Positions 1 to 8,762 of a stretch of DNA of 64,000 nt are shown piece by piece. Every line of letters starts with the position of its first letter. The stretch's first letter is position 1. The notes below the pieces were generated by a model. That model ran no database searches, had not been told where the DNA came from, and saw nothing but the letters and a program-made list of their open reading frames with translations. Source of the stretch: Fuscovulum sp. (GTDB lineage Bacteria; Pseudomonadota; Alphaproteobacteria; Rhodobacterales; Rhodobacteraceae); contig CP136571.1 of the NCBI GenBank assembly GCA_035192965.1, positions 2,128,501 to 2,192,500 on the forward strand, written 5' to 3'. The position numbers and the translations under genes were made by a program.

Positions 1-180
1 GTTGTTGACCGAATAGGTATCCCGCGGCCCGCCGATTTCGGTCACAGGCAAATAGGGCCGGAAGGAACTTTCAAAGAGCGTGATGTTGGGGATGATGACA
101 AGGATCAGCAACCAAAAGGCCACGATCAGGCACATCAACCCTGTCAGCCCAAGCCCGTAACGGCGGATCAGGTCCTGCAT
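1..180 (-). CDS. ABC transporter permease, polyamine type (partial)
   Basis: Only the first 60 residues are visible; the frame runs off the left edge. The protein begins MQDLIRRYGLGLTG, has one hydrophobic helix at about residues 12-33, then an extracytoplasmic stretch, as in PotB-like permeases of the binding-protein-dependent family. It starts 3 nt after the stop of the ATPase gene, so it is the third gene of a binding protein-ATPase-permease operon. Its partner permease presumably lies outside the window. Family assignment rests mainly on context. Confidence 0.8.
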   Translation of the reverse strand, partial: MQDLIRRYGLGLTGLMCLIVAFWLLILVIIPNITLFESSFRPYLPVTEIGGPRDTYSVNN

Positions 181-183
181 GGC

Positions 184-1266
184 TTACCTCTTTGTATCGG
201 CATCGGGCAGGATGGCGGCGCGGTTGGCGTCAAAGCCCATCCAGACCTGATCGCCAATCGCGGGGATCGCGGCTGATCCGTCATTGCGCAATTCCGCGAC
301 CATCTTCATGCCGCTGTCCGATACCGCATGGATGGCGATGAAACTGCCTTCAAACGACACTTCCTCTACCATCCCATGCACCCCGTTTTCGGGGGGGGCG
401 GTCTGGCTGATGATCGTGTGTTCCGGGCGCACATAAAGCTTTACACCCTTGCCGGAAACGCCCTGCCCAATGCGGGCGCGGAAGCTGCCATGCGGTGTCG
501 ACAGGCTTGCCATGCCTTCGGAAACGATACCAAGATCGCCAGTGAACACGTTGTTTTCGCCCACAAAAGACGCAACAAAGCCGTTGACTGGATTGTTATA
601 GATTTCGCGCGGATCGGCGATCTGCTGGATGCGTCCATGGCTCATCACCCCGACACGGTCGGACATGGCCAGCGCCTCGCCCTGATCGTGGGTGATGTAG
701 ATGAAGGTCACGCCGGTTCGCTTCTGGATCGCCCGCAATTCCGCCCGCATGTGCTGGCGCAGTTTCAGGTCAAGCGCCGAAAGCGGTTCGTCCAGCAGCA
801 TCACCTGCGGCTCCACCGCCAACGCGCGCGCAATCGCAACACGCTGCTTCTGCCCGCCGGAAAGCTGGCTCACCATCTTGTCGCCTGCGCCGGGCAGATC
901 GACCAACGCCAGCAATTCCTCGGCCTTTGCGCGGCGCGTGGCCTTGTCGACCCCCCGCACCTCCAACCCGAAAGAGATATTTTCCCAGATCGTCATCAGG
1001 GGAAACAATGCCAGATTCTGAAAGATCAGCGCAGTCGGCCGTTGGTTGGGCCGCTGCCCGCGCATATCTTTGCCGCCGATGCGGATCACCCCCTGCGTCG
1101 GTTCTATGAACCCAGACACCATCCGCAGGATCGTGGTCTTGCCACAGCCCGACGGCCCAAGGAATGAGAAGAACTCTCCCGGTTTTATGGACACATTCGC
1201 ATGGTCAACCGCGCGAAAGCTGCCAAAGTCGCAGCATACGTTATCAAGATCAATTCCGGCGCTCAT
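184..1266 (-). CDS. ABC transporter ATP-binding protein, PotA-like
   Basis: A 360-residue ATPase that energises the importer encoded around it, probably for a polyamine or similar small cation. Walker A GPSGCGKT is at residues 37-44, the Q-loop glutamine near 83, the signature LSGGQ at 135-139 and Walker B VMLLDE at 155-160. The C-terminal 80 residues match the TOBE regulatory domain of PotA/CysA-type ATPases, and the length is normal. I start at MSAGIDLDN (ATG ending at 1266) because the ABC fold begins there and AGGGGA lies 10 nt upstream. An in-frame extension to 1437 has no family similarity. Substrate is inferred from the neighbouring binding protein. Confidence 0.93.
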   Translation of the reverse strand: MSAGIDLDNVCCDFGSFRAVDHANVSIKPGEFFSFLGPSGCGKTTILRMVSGFIEPTQGVIRIGGKDMRGQRPNQRPTALIFQNLALFPLMTIWENISFGLEVRGVDKATRRAKAEELLALVDLPGAGDKMVSQLSGGQKQRVAIARALAVEPQVMLLDEPLSALDLKLRQHMRAELRAIQKRTGVTFIYITHDQGEALAMSDRVGVMSHGRIQQIADPREIYNNPVNGFVASFVGENNVFTGDLGIVSEGMASLSTPHGSFRARIGQGVSGKGVKLYVRPEHTIISQTAPPENGVHGMVEEVSFEGSFIAIHAVSDSGMKMVAELRNDGSAAIPAIGDQVWMGFDANRAAILPDADTKR

Positions 1267-1405
1267 CGCGTCGTGGTCCCCTGTCGTGGCGTGTTTTCTT
1301 TTGTTCGTTTTGATCAGGCTATCAGGCCTGTTCCGCCGCGCAATCTGTATTGCCAGATTGCATCGCCAGAACTGTCCCGCCAGCGCAGGATGCCTCGCAA
1401 ATGAA

Positions 1406-1430
1406 CACGCCGGACCAAAGGCCCGGCGTG
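1406..1430. terminator. Hairpin between binding-protein and ATPase genes
   Basis: CACGCCGG (1406-1413) and CCGGCGTG (1423-1430) form an 8-bp stem, 19 nt past the binding-protein stop codon in transcript order. No U-tract follows. Such intercistronic hairpins commonly keep binding-protein mRNA in excess over the membrane components; that role is inferred. Confidence 0.55.
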
Positions 1431-1448
1431 CTGTCACTGTAAGACCGA

Positions 1449-2576
1449 TCAGGAGGCCTTGTACTTGTCAGCGTATTCCGACCGCTTGGCCAGGAACTCG
1501 GCCGACTGATCCGGCCACCACCACAGTTTCGACAGCGCTTCATCGTTGAAGGTGCCGTTGTAATAGGCCGACACTTCCGGATCCATGAAGTCGGAAGCGC
1601 CTTTGCCAACCGGGTTGGCCGAGAATGCGGTCGCCCACATTGCAGCGCCTTCTCCGGTCGAGATCCACTTCACGAATTCATGCGCCTGATCCACGTTGGT
1701 CGCATTCTTCATAAGGACAAAGCCCTGATGCCATGCAATCGCACCTTCGACCGGGGCCACATACTTGTAGCCGTCATTGCGCAGGTTGAAGCCGGTGGAA
1801 TCCCAGCACAGGCCCAGCGTCGCGCCGTTGGCGGTGAAGCCGGCATTCGCCTCGTTCTCACCCGACCACCACTGCACGACATTGCCCTTGGCCTTGATCG
1901 CCTCGGCCAGTGCGATATCCCACAGTTCGACCATGGCGCCCATGTCGGTATAGCCATCCATCCACGGACGCGGCAGCTTGCCCTGTGCATCCAGCCAGCG
2001 GCCCATGGCAGCCAGCGCCGAATGCGGGCGAACCACGACCTGGTTTTCCGCGCTGAACAGATCGCCCAGCGACGGCGGATCGGACAGAACGGCATCCGCC
2101 TCGTTCACGACCAGCGATTCCGTGCCCCAGACCGACGGTACATACAGCAGCGCGCCATCCTTGCGCGAACGCTCGCCCGCCGCGCCATCGGCCAGACCCG
2201 GCAGATAGTTGGCCATGGCCAGCTTGGATTCGTCGAACGCGCCCAGAAGGCCGTTGTCGTTCCACGCGCCGACGCGGTCGATCGTCGGCTCGATCAGGTC
2301 GATCCCGCCCGCTTCCAACGCAACTTTGGCATCGGCGAACATGGTGTCCTGATCGGGCAGTTCCTTGAAGTTCATCTTGATGCCGGTCGCGGCTTCAAAA
2401 GCCGGGAACACCTTTTCCGCAAACAGCGGATAGCCTGCCCAACCGGTAAAGTTCAGCTCGCCCGACGAAGCCAGCGCCTTGCGCGACACGATCGCCGGTG
2501 CAGCCAGCGCGCCGATCCCAAGGGCGGTACCCTTGAGCAGCGTGCGGCGGTCGAGGGTGGAGGTGGTTCTTTTCAT
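1449..2576 (-). CDS. Extracellular solute-binding protein (PotD/PotF-like), Tat-exported
   Basis: A periplasmic substrate-binding protein of about 375 residues for the ABC importer. The N-terminus has a twin-arginine signal (LDRRTLLKG, arginines at 10-11) followed by a hydrophobic core and a probable cleavage site near residue 33. The rest matches the type-2 binding fold of spermidine/putrescine proteins, for example GWAGYPLFAEKVFPAFE and an acidic, aromatic-rich pocket region. Two adjacent ATGs are possible. AAGGGGAG is only 2 nt from the first (2579) but 5 nt from the second (2576), so I prefer the second. The ligand could be a polyamine or another cationic compound. Confidence 0.9.
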   Translation of the reverse strand: MKRTTSTLDRRTLLKGTALGIGALAAPAIVSRKALASSGELNFTGWAGYPLFAEKVFPAFEAATGIKMNFKELPDQDTMFADAKVALEAGGIDLIEPTIDRVGAWNDNGLLGAFDESKLAMANYLPGLADGAAGERSRKDGALLYVPSVWGTESLVVNEADAVLSDPPSLGDLFSAENQVVVRPHSALAAMGRWLDAQGKLPRPWMDGYTDMGAMVELWDIALAEAIKAKGNVVQWWSGENEANAGFTANGATLGLCWDSTGFNLRNDGYKYVAPVEGAIAWHQGFVLMKNATNVDQAHEFVKWISTGEGAAMWATAFSANPVGKGASDFMDPEVSAYYNGTFNDEALSKLWWWPDQSAEFLAKRSEYADKYKAS

Positions 2577-3054
2577 CATAGCTCCCCTTGTTGTGGCCCG
2601 GTGCAGGTTGTCTTGCACCTGGTTAGCGGACCGTGCCTTGCTGGCCGATCTTGGCGGTATTGGTCGCACGATTCGCAAAAGACTCAAAAGAAGATTTCGT
2701 GAACTTTCGTCGATCTGGCGCTGCCCAGCCACTGACTGCCCCAAGTTTCCGCGCTTGGGCCATGGGGTTGCGATCAGGGGTTGTGCTGGCGCGGCTCGCT
2801 CAACCCTGCGGTCAGCCAGCCATGGCCTGCCTTTCCGGTTTGCTTGTCAGTGAAGGCTTCGCGCCACAGTCGTCCTTTGCCATTGCGTCAGGCCCGCGCG
2901 CGATTTGACCGGTGGCGGATCGGAACGTATGATTTCCGCAAAGGCACCCCGGTCAAGAGGGTGGTAAAACGTTCGGGCAGGGGCGGTGGGCACGTGGCAA
3001 GAGTGAGTGGCGCGATGTATGAGTATCTGGCCCGCCCCTGTGCGGACTTATCCC
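2577..3054. other. Gene-free divergent region
   Basis: About 475 bp between the divergently read binding-protein gene and the glycan island. Short open frames here show no family resemblance or good ribosome site. The right half holds the sigma70-like promoter listed separately. I could not find a convincing promoter for the leftward transporter operon. Confidence 0.6.
2905..2933 (+). promoter_or_regulatory. Sigma70-type promoter of the glycan island
   Basis: TTGACC at 2905-2910, a 17-bp spacer and TATGAT at 2928-2933 match five of six consensus bases each. Predicted start is near 2940, giving a leader of about 115 nt before the ATG at 3055. Confidence 0.6.
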
Positions 3055-5166
3055 ATGAATGACGAAACGCCCGCTGAACGCCCTGCCAAGAAGGTGGCCG
3101 TAAAGGTTCCTCCTGTGGTGAAGGATCTGGCCAAGGCCGCTGCCAAGGATCGTTTCCTGTATCGCGGTGGTCTTGTTGATGCCTGGTTCGAGGCGCGGCC
3201 CGGTTCGGATATTCTTGCCGTCACCTTCGACAACCTTTCGTCCGTGGGCGAATATGATCCGCCGCAACCCTGGCTGCGGTGGCGTGTGGAACAGGCGGGC
3301 TTTTCGCTTCTGGGCCTTATGGCCAGCCGCAAGGATTGGTACCGTAACGCGGATACCCCGGCCTTGATCGCCGCCCTGCGCGATGCAGGCGTTTTCGCGC
3401 GCTTTCGCAGGGTGGTCTTTATCGGGGCCTCGATGGGTGGCTTTGCCGCGCTGGCCTATGCGCCGATGGTGCCGGGGGCGGCCGTTCTTGCCTTCAGCCC
3501 GCAAAGCTCCCTGTCGCGCAGTATTGCCCCGTTTGAACGCCGCTATCGTTTCGCCGCGCGCAAATGGGATTGGTCCGATCCTGCATTTCTGGATGCGGCC
3601 GAGGCAGGGCGCACGGGGGGCGAGGTGACGCTGGTCTATGATCCGCTCGTTGCCGAAGACCGCGCCCATGCCAAGCGGATTACCGGGGCAGGGGTGCGGC
3701 ATGTGCCGGTGCCGCTGATGGGGCACCGCGCCATCCGACAAATAAAGGAAGTGGGCGGTCTGCAAGAGCTGATCGAAGGTGTTGTCCGGGGCACGCCCGA
3801 CTGGCCGATGTTCTGGAAAACCTTCCGCGCCCGGCGTGGTCAGGTTCCGTGGCAAAGGGCGCTGGTGGCCGAGGCCACGGCGCGCGGTCATGCGGGTCTT
3901 TTGCCTGGGGCCATGGCTGCCCTGCGCCGGACCAACCCCGAAAGCGGCTTTGCCCGCCGCGAAGCGCGTCGCTTGCAACGGGCGGCACGGGCAAAACCGG
4001 TTGCCGATGAAACCGTGCTGGAACGCCGGATCGTTGTGACCGATGGCGCGCCATCCGCACCGTTCGAAGGGCTGATCCTCGATCTGCCGCAGGCTATTTT
4101 TGTTCCCGAACGCGAAGGTGATGGCAAGCTGGCATCCGGCATTCTTCGCGCGGATGGCAGCTATTGCGCCCTGTCGCAGGGCTGGATCCGCGCGCGCAAG
4201 CCGATGCCAGCCCCAAGCCTGCAGCGAGCGGAGCAGATCAAACCTCTGCCCGGCACCCATCTGTTCGGTGGCAATTTCCGGGGCCATTTCGGCCACTTCC
4301 TTGTTGAATCCACGGCCCGGCTCTGGGCGCTCGACCACCTTCCGGTGCAGCCGGAAAGCATTCTCTATCTGCCCTATCGGGGCGAGGTCGGCCCGATTGA
4401 GAAAGTGATCGAAGGGCATGACAGGTTCTATCGTATTCTGGGCATCGACATGCCGGTGCGCACCTACGGAACGCCCCTGCGCGTGGAACGGCTGTTCGTT
4501 CCGGAATTGGGGTTCGGTTGGGCGGAACGCTATGCCGGCAGCCCGGCCTACCGCGCTTTCATGCAGGGGCGGCTGCGCGCGGCCGTGGCGCCGGAGGGTG
4601 GGAAGAAGCTCTATATCTCGCGCGCGCGTCTTGCCGCCCAGCGTGGCGGCATCCTCGGCGAGACCGTGATCGAGGAAAACCTCGCCCGCGCGGGCTATGA
4701 GGTGTTTCATCCCGAAAAACACCCGATTGACGTGCAGATCGCGCGCTATCGCGCGGCGGAACGGATCGTGGCGTTGGACGGTTCCGCTCTGCATCTTGCG
4801 GCCTACGTCACCGATCCCGGCACCCGGGTCGCGATGATCCTGCGCCGGTCAAAGGCGTTGGCGGGGGATTACCTGTTGCAATTCCGCGCTTTCTGCGATG
4901 TTGCGCTGGATGTCATCAACGTGGTCCGCACCGATTGGGTATCGGGTGGATCGAACCGAGTGGATTTCCGGTCGGTGGGCGAAATCGACTTTGCAGCCCT
5001 CTTTCAGTCGCTGGTCGCCGAGGGTTATGTGACCAAATCCTTCCGCCCCCATCTGCCAGACGCTGCTGCCATGTCTGCGATGCTGGCGGATTTCGCTGCC
5101 CGCCGGGGGGGCGACATGCGCGCGTTGGGGCAGGATGAACCCCATGCCGACGAAGAGGATGCGTGA
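3055..5166 (+). CDS. Fusion: alpha/beta-hydrolase-like domain plus GT61 glycosyltransferase
   Basis: A 703-residue two-domain protein. Residues about 50-260 resemble an alpha/beta hydrolase with a nucleophile-elbow motif GASMGG at 124-129. Residues about 360-640 match the GT61/DUF563 family seen in capsule and O-glycan synthesis: GHFGHFLVES near 410, then an ISRARL segment and the late DGSALHL motif. A hydrolase linked to a GT61 transferase suggests it cuts or acylates the glycan that it also extends; this is inference. The ATG at 3055 lacks a clear Shine-Dalgarno site, and an in-frame GTG at 3007 is an alternative. It is the first gene of a three-gene coupled unit. The hydrolase part has a degenerate relative at 48369-49412. 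Confidence 0.75.
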   Translation: MNDETPAERPAKKVAVKVPPVVKDLAKAAAKDRFLYRGGLVDAWFEARPGSDILAVTFDNLSSVGEYDPPQPWLRWRVEQAGFSLLGLMASRKDWYRNADTPALIAALRDAGVFARFRRVVFIGASMGGFAALAYAPMVPGAAVLAFSPQSSLSRSIAPFERRYRFAARKWDWSDPAFLDAAEAGRTGGEVTLVYDPLVAEDRAHAKRITGAGVRHVPVPLMGHRAIRQIKEVGGLQELIEGVVRGTPDWPMFWKTFRARRGQVPWQRALVAEATARGHAGLLPGAMAALRRTNPESGFARREARRLQRAARAKPVADETVLERRIVVTDGAPSAPFEGLILDLPQAIFVPEREGDGKLASGILRADGSYCALSQGWIRARKPMPAPSLQRAEQIKPLPGTHLFGGNFRGHFGHFLVESTARLWALDHLPVQPESILYLPYRGEVGPIEKVIEGHDRFYRILGIDMPVRTYGTPLRVERLFVPELGFGWAERYAGSPAYRAFMQGRLRAAVAPEGGKKLYISRARLAAQRGGILGETVIEENLARAGYEVFHPEKHPIDVQIARYRAAERIVALDGSALHLAAYVTDPGTRVAMILRRSKALAGDYLLQFRAFCDVALDVINVVRTDWVSGGSNRVDFRSVGEIDFAALFQSLVAEGYVTKSFRPHLPDAAAMSAMLADFAARRGGDMRALGQDEPHADEEDA

Positions 5167-6074
5167 TGGAAAGGCTGACGTTTTTCTTCATCGTCGAACC
5201 GCCCAAGTATCAGCTGATGGCCTGCTATCTTGCAGCGTCTATTCGCGAAGCTTTTGGTTCGCAGGTCGCCATGATCGGCTATTGCCCGGCGCACCGGATG
5301 GCAGAGATTGATCCGGATGTGGTCACCACCCTCGGTAAGATGGGATGCGATCTGCGCCCTATGGAAACCGAAGGTGCCTTTGACCCGCCCTATCCGCATG
5401 GCAACAAGATGGTGGCCACGCTGCAACCGCGCGACAGCGAGTACAGTTGTTTTCTGGACTCCGACATCCTGTTCTTGCGCCCCAATGACCCGGCCAACTT
5501 GATCCATGAAGGCCATGTCAGCCTGACCCCCGCTGCATCGATGGGTTGGGCGGGGCAAGAGGTGTGGACACTGATCTATGACACGGCCGGGCTTCCTATA
5601 CCGGAAGAACGCATCCGCCTGATGAACCAGAACAAGGGCAAGGACCGGATGCCCTATTTCAGTTCGGGCCTCTTTGTCTTTCCCGAACAGCACCGCAATG
5701 CCGAAGGCCTGCGCTTCCCCGAGGTTTGGATGCAGGTTGCCGCCAAGATCGAGGCAGAACCCACGATTCCGGCCAAGCGGCCCTATCTCGACCAAATGAC
5801 CCTGCCGCTGGCCATCCGCAAGGCTGGGCTGGACTGGCACATGTTGCCCAAAGAGCAGCATTATATTTTGGGCGGCCGCAAGCGGGGTGAACCCCTACCA
5901 CAGGACCGCGAGATTTTCACGGTGCATTATCGCAATTGGGAAATCGTCAAGGAACACGGCCTGTCGCGCAAGGCCAAGGACATGCTGCAACGCCAGGCAG
6001 GCGTCCGGCGGATTGCACAGATGGGCAAGGTTCAGGCCGCAGAGCTTGACCTGAAAGCGGGGGAAGAAGTGTGA
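5166..6074 (+). CDS. Putative nucleotide-sugar glycosyltransferase (GT-A-like)
   Basis: A 302-residue soluble protein starting at the ATG that shares its A with the previous stop (TGATG), so it is probably translationally coupled. FLDSDILFL at about residues 96-104 looks like the DxD metal/UDP-sugar site of a GT-A fold. The flanking PYPHGNKMVATL and the late HYRNWEIV segment fit a small sugar transferase. I cannot place it in a numbered GT family. No membrane segment or signal peptide is seen. Its place between a GT61 fusion and an FkbM methyltransferase supports a role in making or decorating a cell-surface glycan. Confidence 0.6.
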   Translation: MERLTFFFIVEPPKYQLMACYLAASIREAFGSQVAMIGYCPAHRMAEIDPDVVTTLGKMGCDLRPMETEGAFDPPYPHGNKMVATLQPRDSEYSCFLDSDILFLRPNDPANLIHEGHVSLTPAASMGWAGQEVWTLIYDTAGLPIPEERIRLMNQNKGKDRMPYFSSGLFVFPEQHRNAEGLRFPEVWMQVAAKIEAEPTIPAKRPYLDQMTLPLAIRKAGLDWHMLPKEQHYILGGRKRGEPLPQDREIFTVHYRNWEIVKEHGLSRKAKDMLQRQAGVRRIAQMGKVQAAELDLKAGEEV

Positions 6075-6886
6075 CGGAAACTGTCGAAATCCAGGAAGGC
6101 GAAGCGCAGGCACATTCCGGTGGCCCCAAGCCGGCAAAGCTCTGCACGTCGCTGCCGGGGGTGACTGTCCGCAGCGTGATTTGGGGCGAGCCGATCTTTT
6201 TCAATATCACCAAGCCGCGAGACTCGATTCAGAAGCACCATCGTATGGGCCGGTTCTACGAAGAAGAGGAACTGGAAATTATTCGCAGCGCTTGCCCTCC
6301 GGGAGCGGTCTTTGCGGATATTGGGGCGAATATCGGTAACCATTCGCTTTTCGTCGCGAAATACTTGCGCCCGGCCAAGCTGATCTGCTTTGAGCCAAAC
6401 CCGGCCGCCATTCAGCATCTTCTGGCCAATCTTGGCCTGAACGGGGTTCTTGACCTGTGCGATCTGTCGCATCTGGGATGCGGCCTGTCCGATGTCGCCG
6501 CTGAGGGGCTGCATATTGATGCGCCAGAACGAAATCTTGGCGGCGGGCGGATGGTCGAAGGCGATGGCGATTTGCGGGTGGCGCGGGGGGATGACCTCTT
6601 GCTTGGCAGCGCGCCAACCTTTCTGAAGATCGATGTCGAAGGCATGGAAATGCGCGTCCTGCGCGGGCTTTCCGAGACGATCACAAAGTTCAAGCCGACC
6701 ATTTTCATCGAAGTGGACAACGAAAACCGCGATGAATTTCTGCGTTGGGTGGATGATACCGGCTATTCCGTGCGGGCGCGTTATCGTCGCTATCGAGCGA
6801 ACGAGAATTTCCTTTTGGTCGCCAGCCGGCGAAAGGCCCGCCGCGCCGGTGCAGCGGCCGGTCAGCCGCCGACCGACGCGCCGTAA
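6071..6886 (+). CDS. FkbM-family methyltransferase
   Basis: A 271-residue SAM-dependent methyltransferase. FADIGANIGNHS near residue 80 is the SAM-binding motif I, FLKIDVEGME near 188 is the characteristic FkbM DVEGxE motif, and FIEVDNEN follows about 25 residues later. It starts with GTG overlapping the upstream stop (GTGA, 4 bp). FkbM enzymes usually O-methylate sugars or polyketides; next to glycosyltransferases a sugar hydroxyl is the likely acceptor. Its last 25 bp overlap the end of the convergent glycosyltransferase gene (6862-7848), so both C-termini are encoded on opposite strands of the same DNA. Confidence 0.88.
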   Translation: MTETVEIQEGEAQAHSGGPKPAKLCTSLPGVTVRSVIWGEPIFFNITKPRDSIQKHHRMGRFYEEEELEIIRSACPPGAVFADIGANIGNHSLFVAKYLRPAKLICFEPNPAAIQHLLANLGLNGVLDLCDLSHLGCGLSDVAAEGLHIDAPERNLGGGRMVEGDGDLRVARGDDLLLGSAPTFLKIDVEGMEMRVLRGLSETITKFKPTIFIEVDNENRDEFLRWVDDTGYSVRARYRRYRANENFLLVASRRKARRAGAAAGQPPTDAP

Positions 6887-7848
6887 CGATCTGTCGCGAG
6901 ATGCCGGGTTTCCTGTTGCAAGCCATCCAGCATCTTGCGAAAGCAGGCGGCGCAATCGGCATGGGCTTTGGCAACCGCCGGATCGGCAAGCGCGGTTTCC
7001 ATCATCGCCCTGAGCGCGGGCAGGTGGTGATGCGCGCTTTTGTCGACCTCGTCGTTCTTGTTGAACCGTTTGAGGTATCGGAAATCAAAGCGATCAGACC
7101 AGTTCGCATAAAGGCCATCACCGCGCAGGCGCTTTGCTGCCACACGTTCCAGCGCCTTGACAGCATAATGATTGATCTGGGCCAGCTTCCAGTTTTGGCG
7201 GCCCTTATCCACCATTTCCTGCGGGTTCCCATTGTCCTTTGTGCCATGCACGAATTCGGCGGGCAGGGGGGATCCGTCCCCTGCCACAAGGCGGACGTGC
7301 GGTTGTGCCGCCTCCGGCCAGACGGGGCGATGAATGAAAAGTTGCTCTACGCGGCTGTCCATCCTGTGCAGTGTCTTTACGCTTCGGTTCAACCGAAAGC
7401 CCAGCTTTGACGCCTGGGTAAAGCCCTCGATGACCGGCTGGTCGGGGCTGCGGTCATGTCCGCTGTCACCAAAGAGCCGCCAGTTGATCGCCATGCCATC
7501 CGCATCTGACAAGGCCCGCAGCAGATCTGGCAGGCGCCGCTCTCCACCATGAACGACGAGGAATTCATCGGCATCCAGCCACAGCAGCCAGGACGCGCCG
7601 GTGATCTGCGGGTCGCGCAGGGCGTGGATGGCCACGTCACCCTGCACCGATGCGCCGGAGGCGGGGCTGTGCCGATGATGAACCAGCCAGCCGATCTGTT
7701 GCAGCGCATCCAGCAGCAGGTCGCTTTTATCCGTGCAATCGTTTGACCAGATGATGATCCGGTCAAACCCCAAAATCCTATGCCAGGCGACCCATTCAAG
7801 AATGTCCGGCCCTTCGTTCCGCATCGCGGAATAAAGGCAGGTTGTCAT
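6862..7848 (-). CDS. Glycosyltransferase, GT2-like (Glyco_tranf_2_4 type)
   Basis: A 328-residue protein opening MTTCLYSAMRNEGPDILEW, typical of the GT2/GT92-like group in which the N-terminal MRNEG loop binds nucleotide. DADEF at about 92-96 is the metal site. NWRLFG and the late INHYAVK motif are shared with the proteins at 8763-10658 and 49588-50598, so the window carries three paralogues. It starts at the ATG overlapping the stop of the upstream gene (ATGA). It is the last gene of a leftward unit of glycan genes. Confidence 0.82.
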   Translation of the reverse strand: MTTCLYSAMRNEGPDILEWVAWHRILGFDRIIIWSNDCTDKSDLLLDALQQIGWLVHHRHSPASGASVQGDVAIHALRDPQITGASWLLWLDADEFLVVHGGERRLPDLLRALSDADGMAINWRLFGDSGHDRSPDQPVIEGFTQASKLGFRLNRSVKTLHRMDSRVEQLFIHRPVWPEAAQPHVRLVAGDGSPLPAEFVHGTKDNGNPQEMVDKGRQNWKLAQINHYAVKALERVAAKRLRGDGLYANWSDRFDFRYLKRFNKNDEVDKSAHHHLPALRAMMETALADPAVAKAHADCAACFRKMLDGLQQETRHLATDRYGASVGG

Positions 7849-8660
7849 TCTTCCAGCGCTTTGCTGGGGTCTACGCCTTCGATCTCGCACATGCGGGCGG
7901 CATAGGAATTGGGCAGGGGTGGGTTGCGCCGCCACCACGGTTTGGTGCCGTTGGTATAGAGGTGCACCGAGAGCGTGTTGTCGGTGAAATGCCCTTCGAC
8001 CCGGCCGTAGGGATCATAGAATACGTCGTTCAACTGAAACGGTACCGGATACAGGTAATCCGGCGACAGAGCCTTTTCGTAATCGCCGGTCTGCTGGGCA
8101 AACCACGTAAAAGCCTGCGGCCCGAAAGCCGTGCGTTCGGCGTTGTAGATGCGCACGGCCTGCGGCAGGCTGCGATCCTGTTTTTCCAGTTTCTTGCGTT
8201 GCTGCTTGTTAAACCAAGCCGGTGCCTCTGGCAGGTTTTCGTAGTAATCAAGCAGTTGCTCGATCAACTCGCCTTTCGGCGGGATATATACAACGCCACA
8301 GTTCAAAGCGCCGCGAAAGCCATGTCCTGCAAAGATGTTCTGCATCTCATCGGGGAAGGGCTTGTGGCAATAGGCATCACAATCGATCCAAACTGCATCG
8401 ATCGCCTGAATCATCTTGTAGCGGAACACGTTCGACAGAAAGGATTCCGATGTCTGCGACACGATATCCATGTCGATCTTCATCACATCCGTCGCCTTGC
8501 GCACCTCCACCCCGTCAGGGACGTTCGACACGTCATGCGTGCAGTAAAGGATCGTCGGATGGCCGTTCCGCACATGCGACAACAGGCAGAGCTGGTTCAG
8601 ATAATGGAGCTTTTCGCCGATCCACAGGGATGCGACGGGACGGCGCTGGGGTACTGACAT
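7845..8660 (-). CDS. Putative glycosyltransferase with DxD motif
   Basis: A 271-residue protein. VWIDCDAYCHKPF at about residues 88-100 resembles the DxD sugar-binding motif of Gly_transf_sug-type transferases, and the N-terminal SLWIGEKLHYLNQLCLLS fits the same fold. GAGGCAAG directly upstream of the ATG gives a good ribosome site. The last codons overlap the next gene by 4 bp. It is a soluble, cytoplasmic sugar transferase by inference; donor and acceptor are unknown. About 100 bp separate it from the fusion gene upstream on the same strand, with no obvious terminator. Confidence 0.65.
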   Translation of the reverse strand: MSVPQRRPVASLWIGEKLHYLNQLCLLSHVRNGHPTILYCTHDVSNVPDGVEVRKATDVMKIDMDIVSQTSESFLSNVFRYKMIQAIDAVWIDCDAYCHKPFPDEMQNIFAGHGFRGALNCGVVYIPPKGELIEQLLDYYENLPEAPAWFNKQQRKKLEKQDRSLPQAVRIYNAERTAFGPQAFTWFAQQTGDYEKALSPDYLYPVPFQLNDVFYDPYGRVEGHFTDNTLSVHLYTNGTKPWWRRNPPLPNSYAARMCEIEGVDPSKALEE

Positions 8661-8762
8661 CTTGCCTCACTACGCCCGGATTGCCGGGTCTCTTGTCTTT
8701 CGCAGAACATGCCTGAAAGCGTTTTGCCTGTCCACGATTTCGCTGTCAGCAAGTGTCGAAAA

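Noticed and set aside
2953..4794. A 613-codon open frame on the minus strand opposite the GT61 fusion.
   Set aside because: Same GC-bias artefact; the plus-strand protein has clear family motifs.
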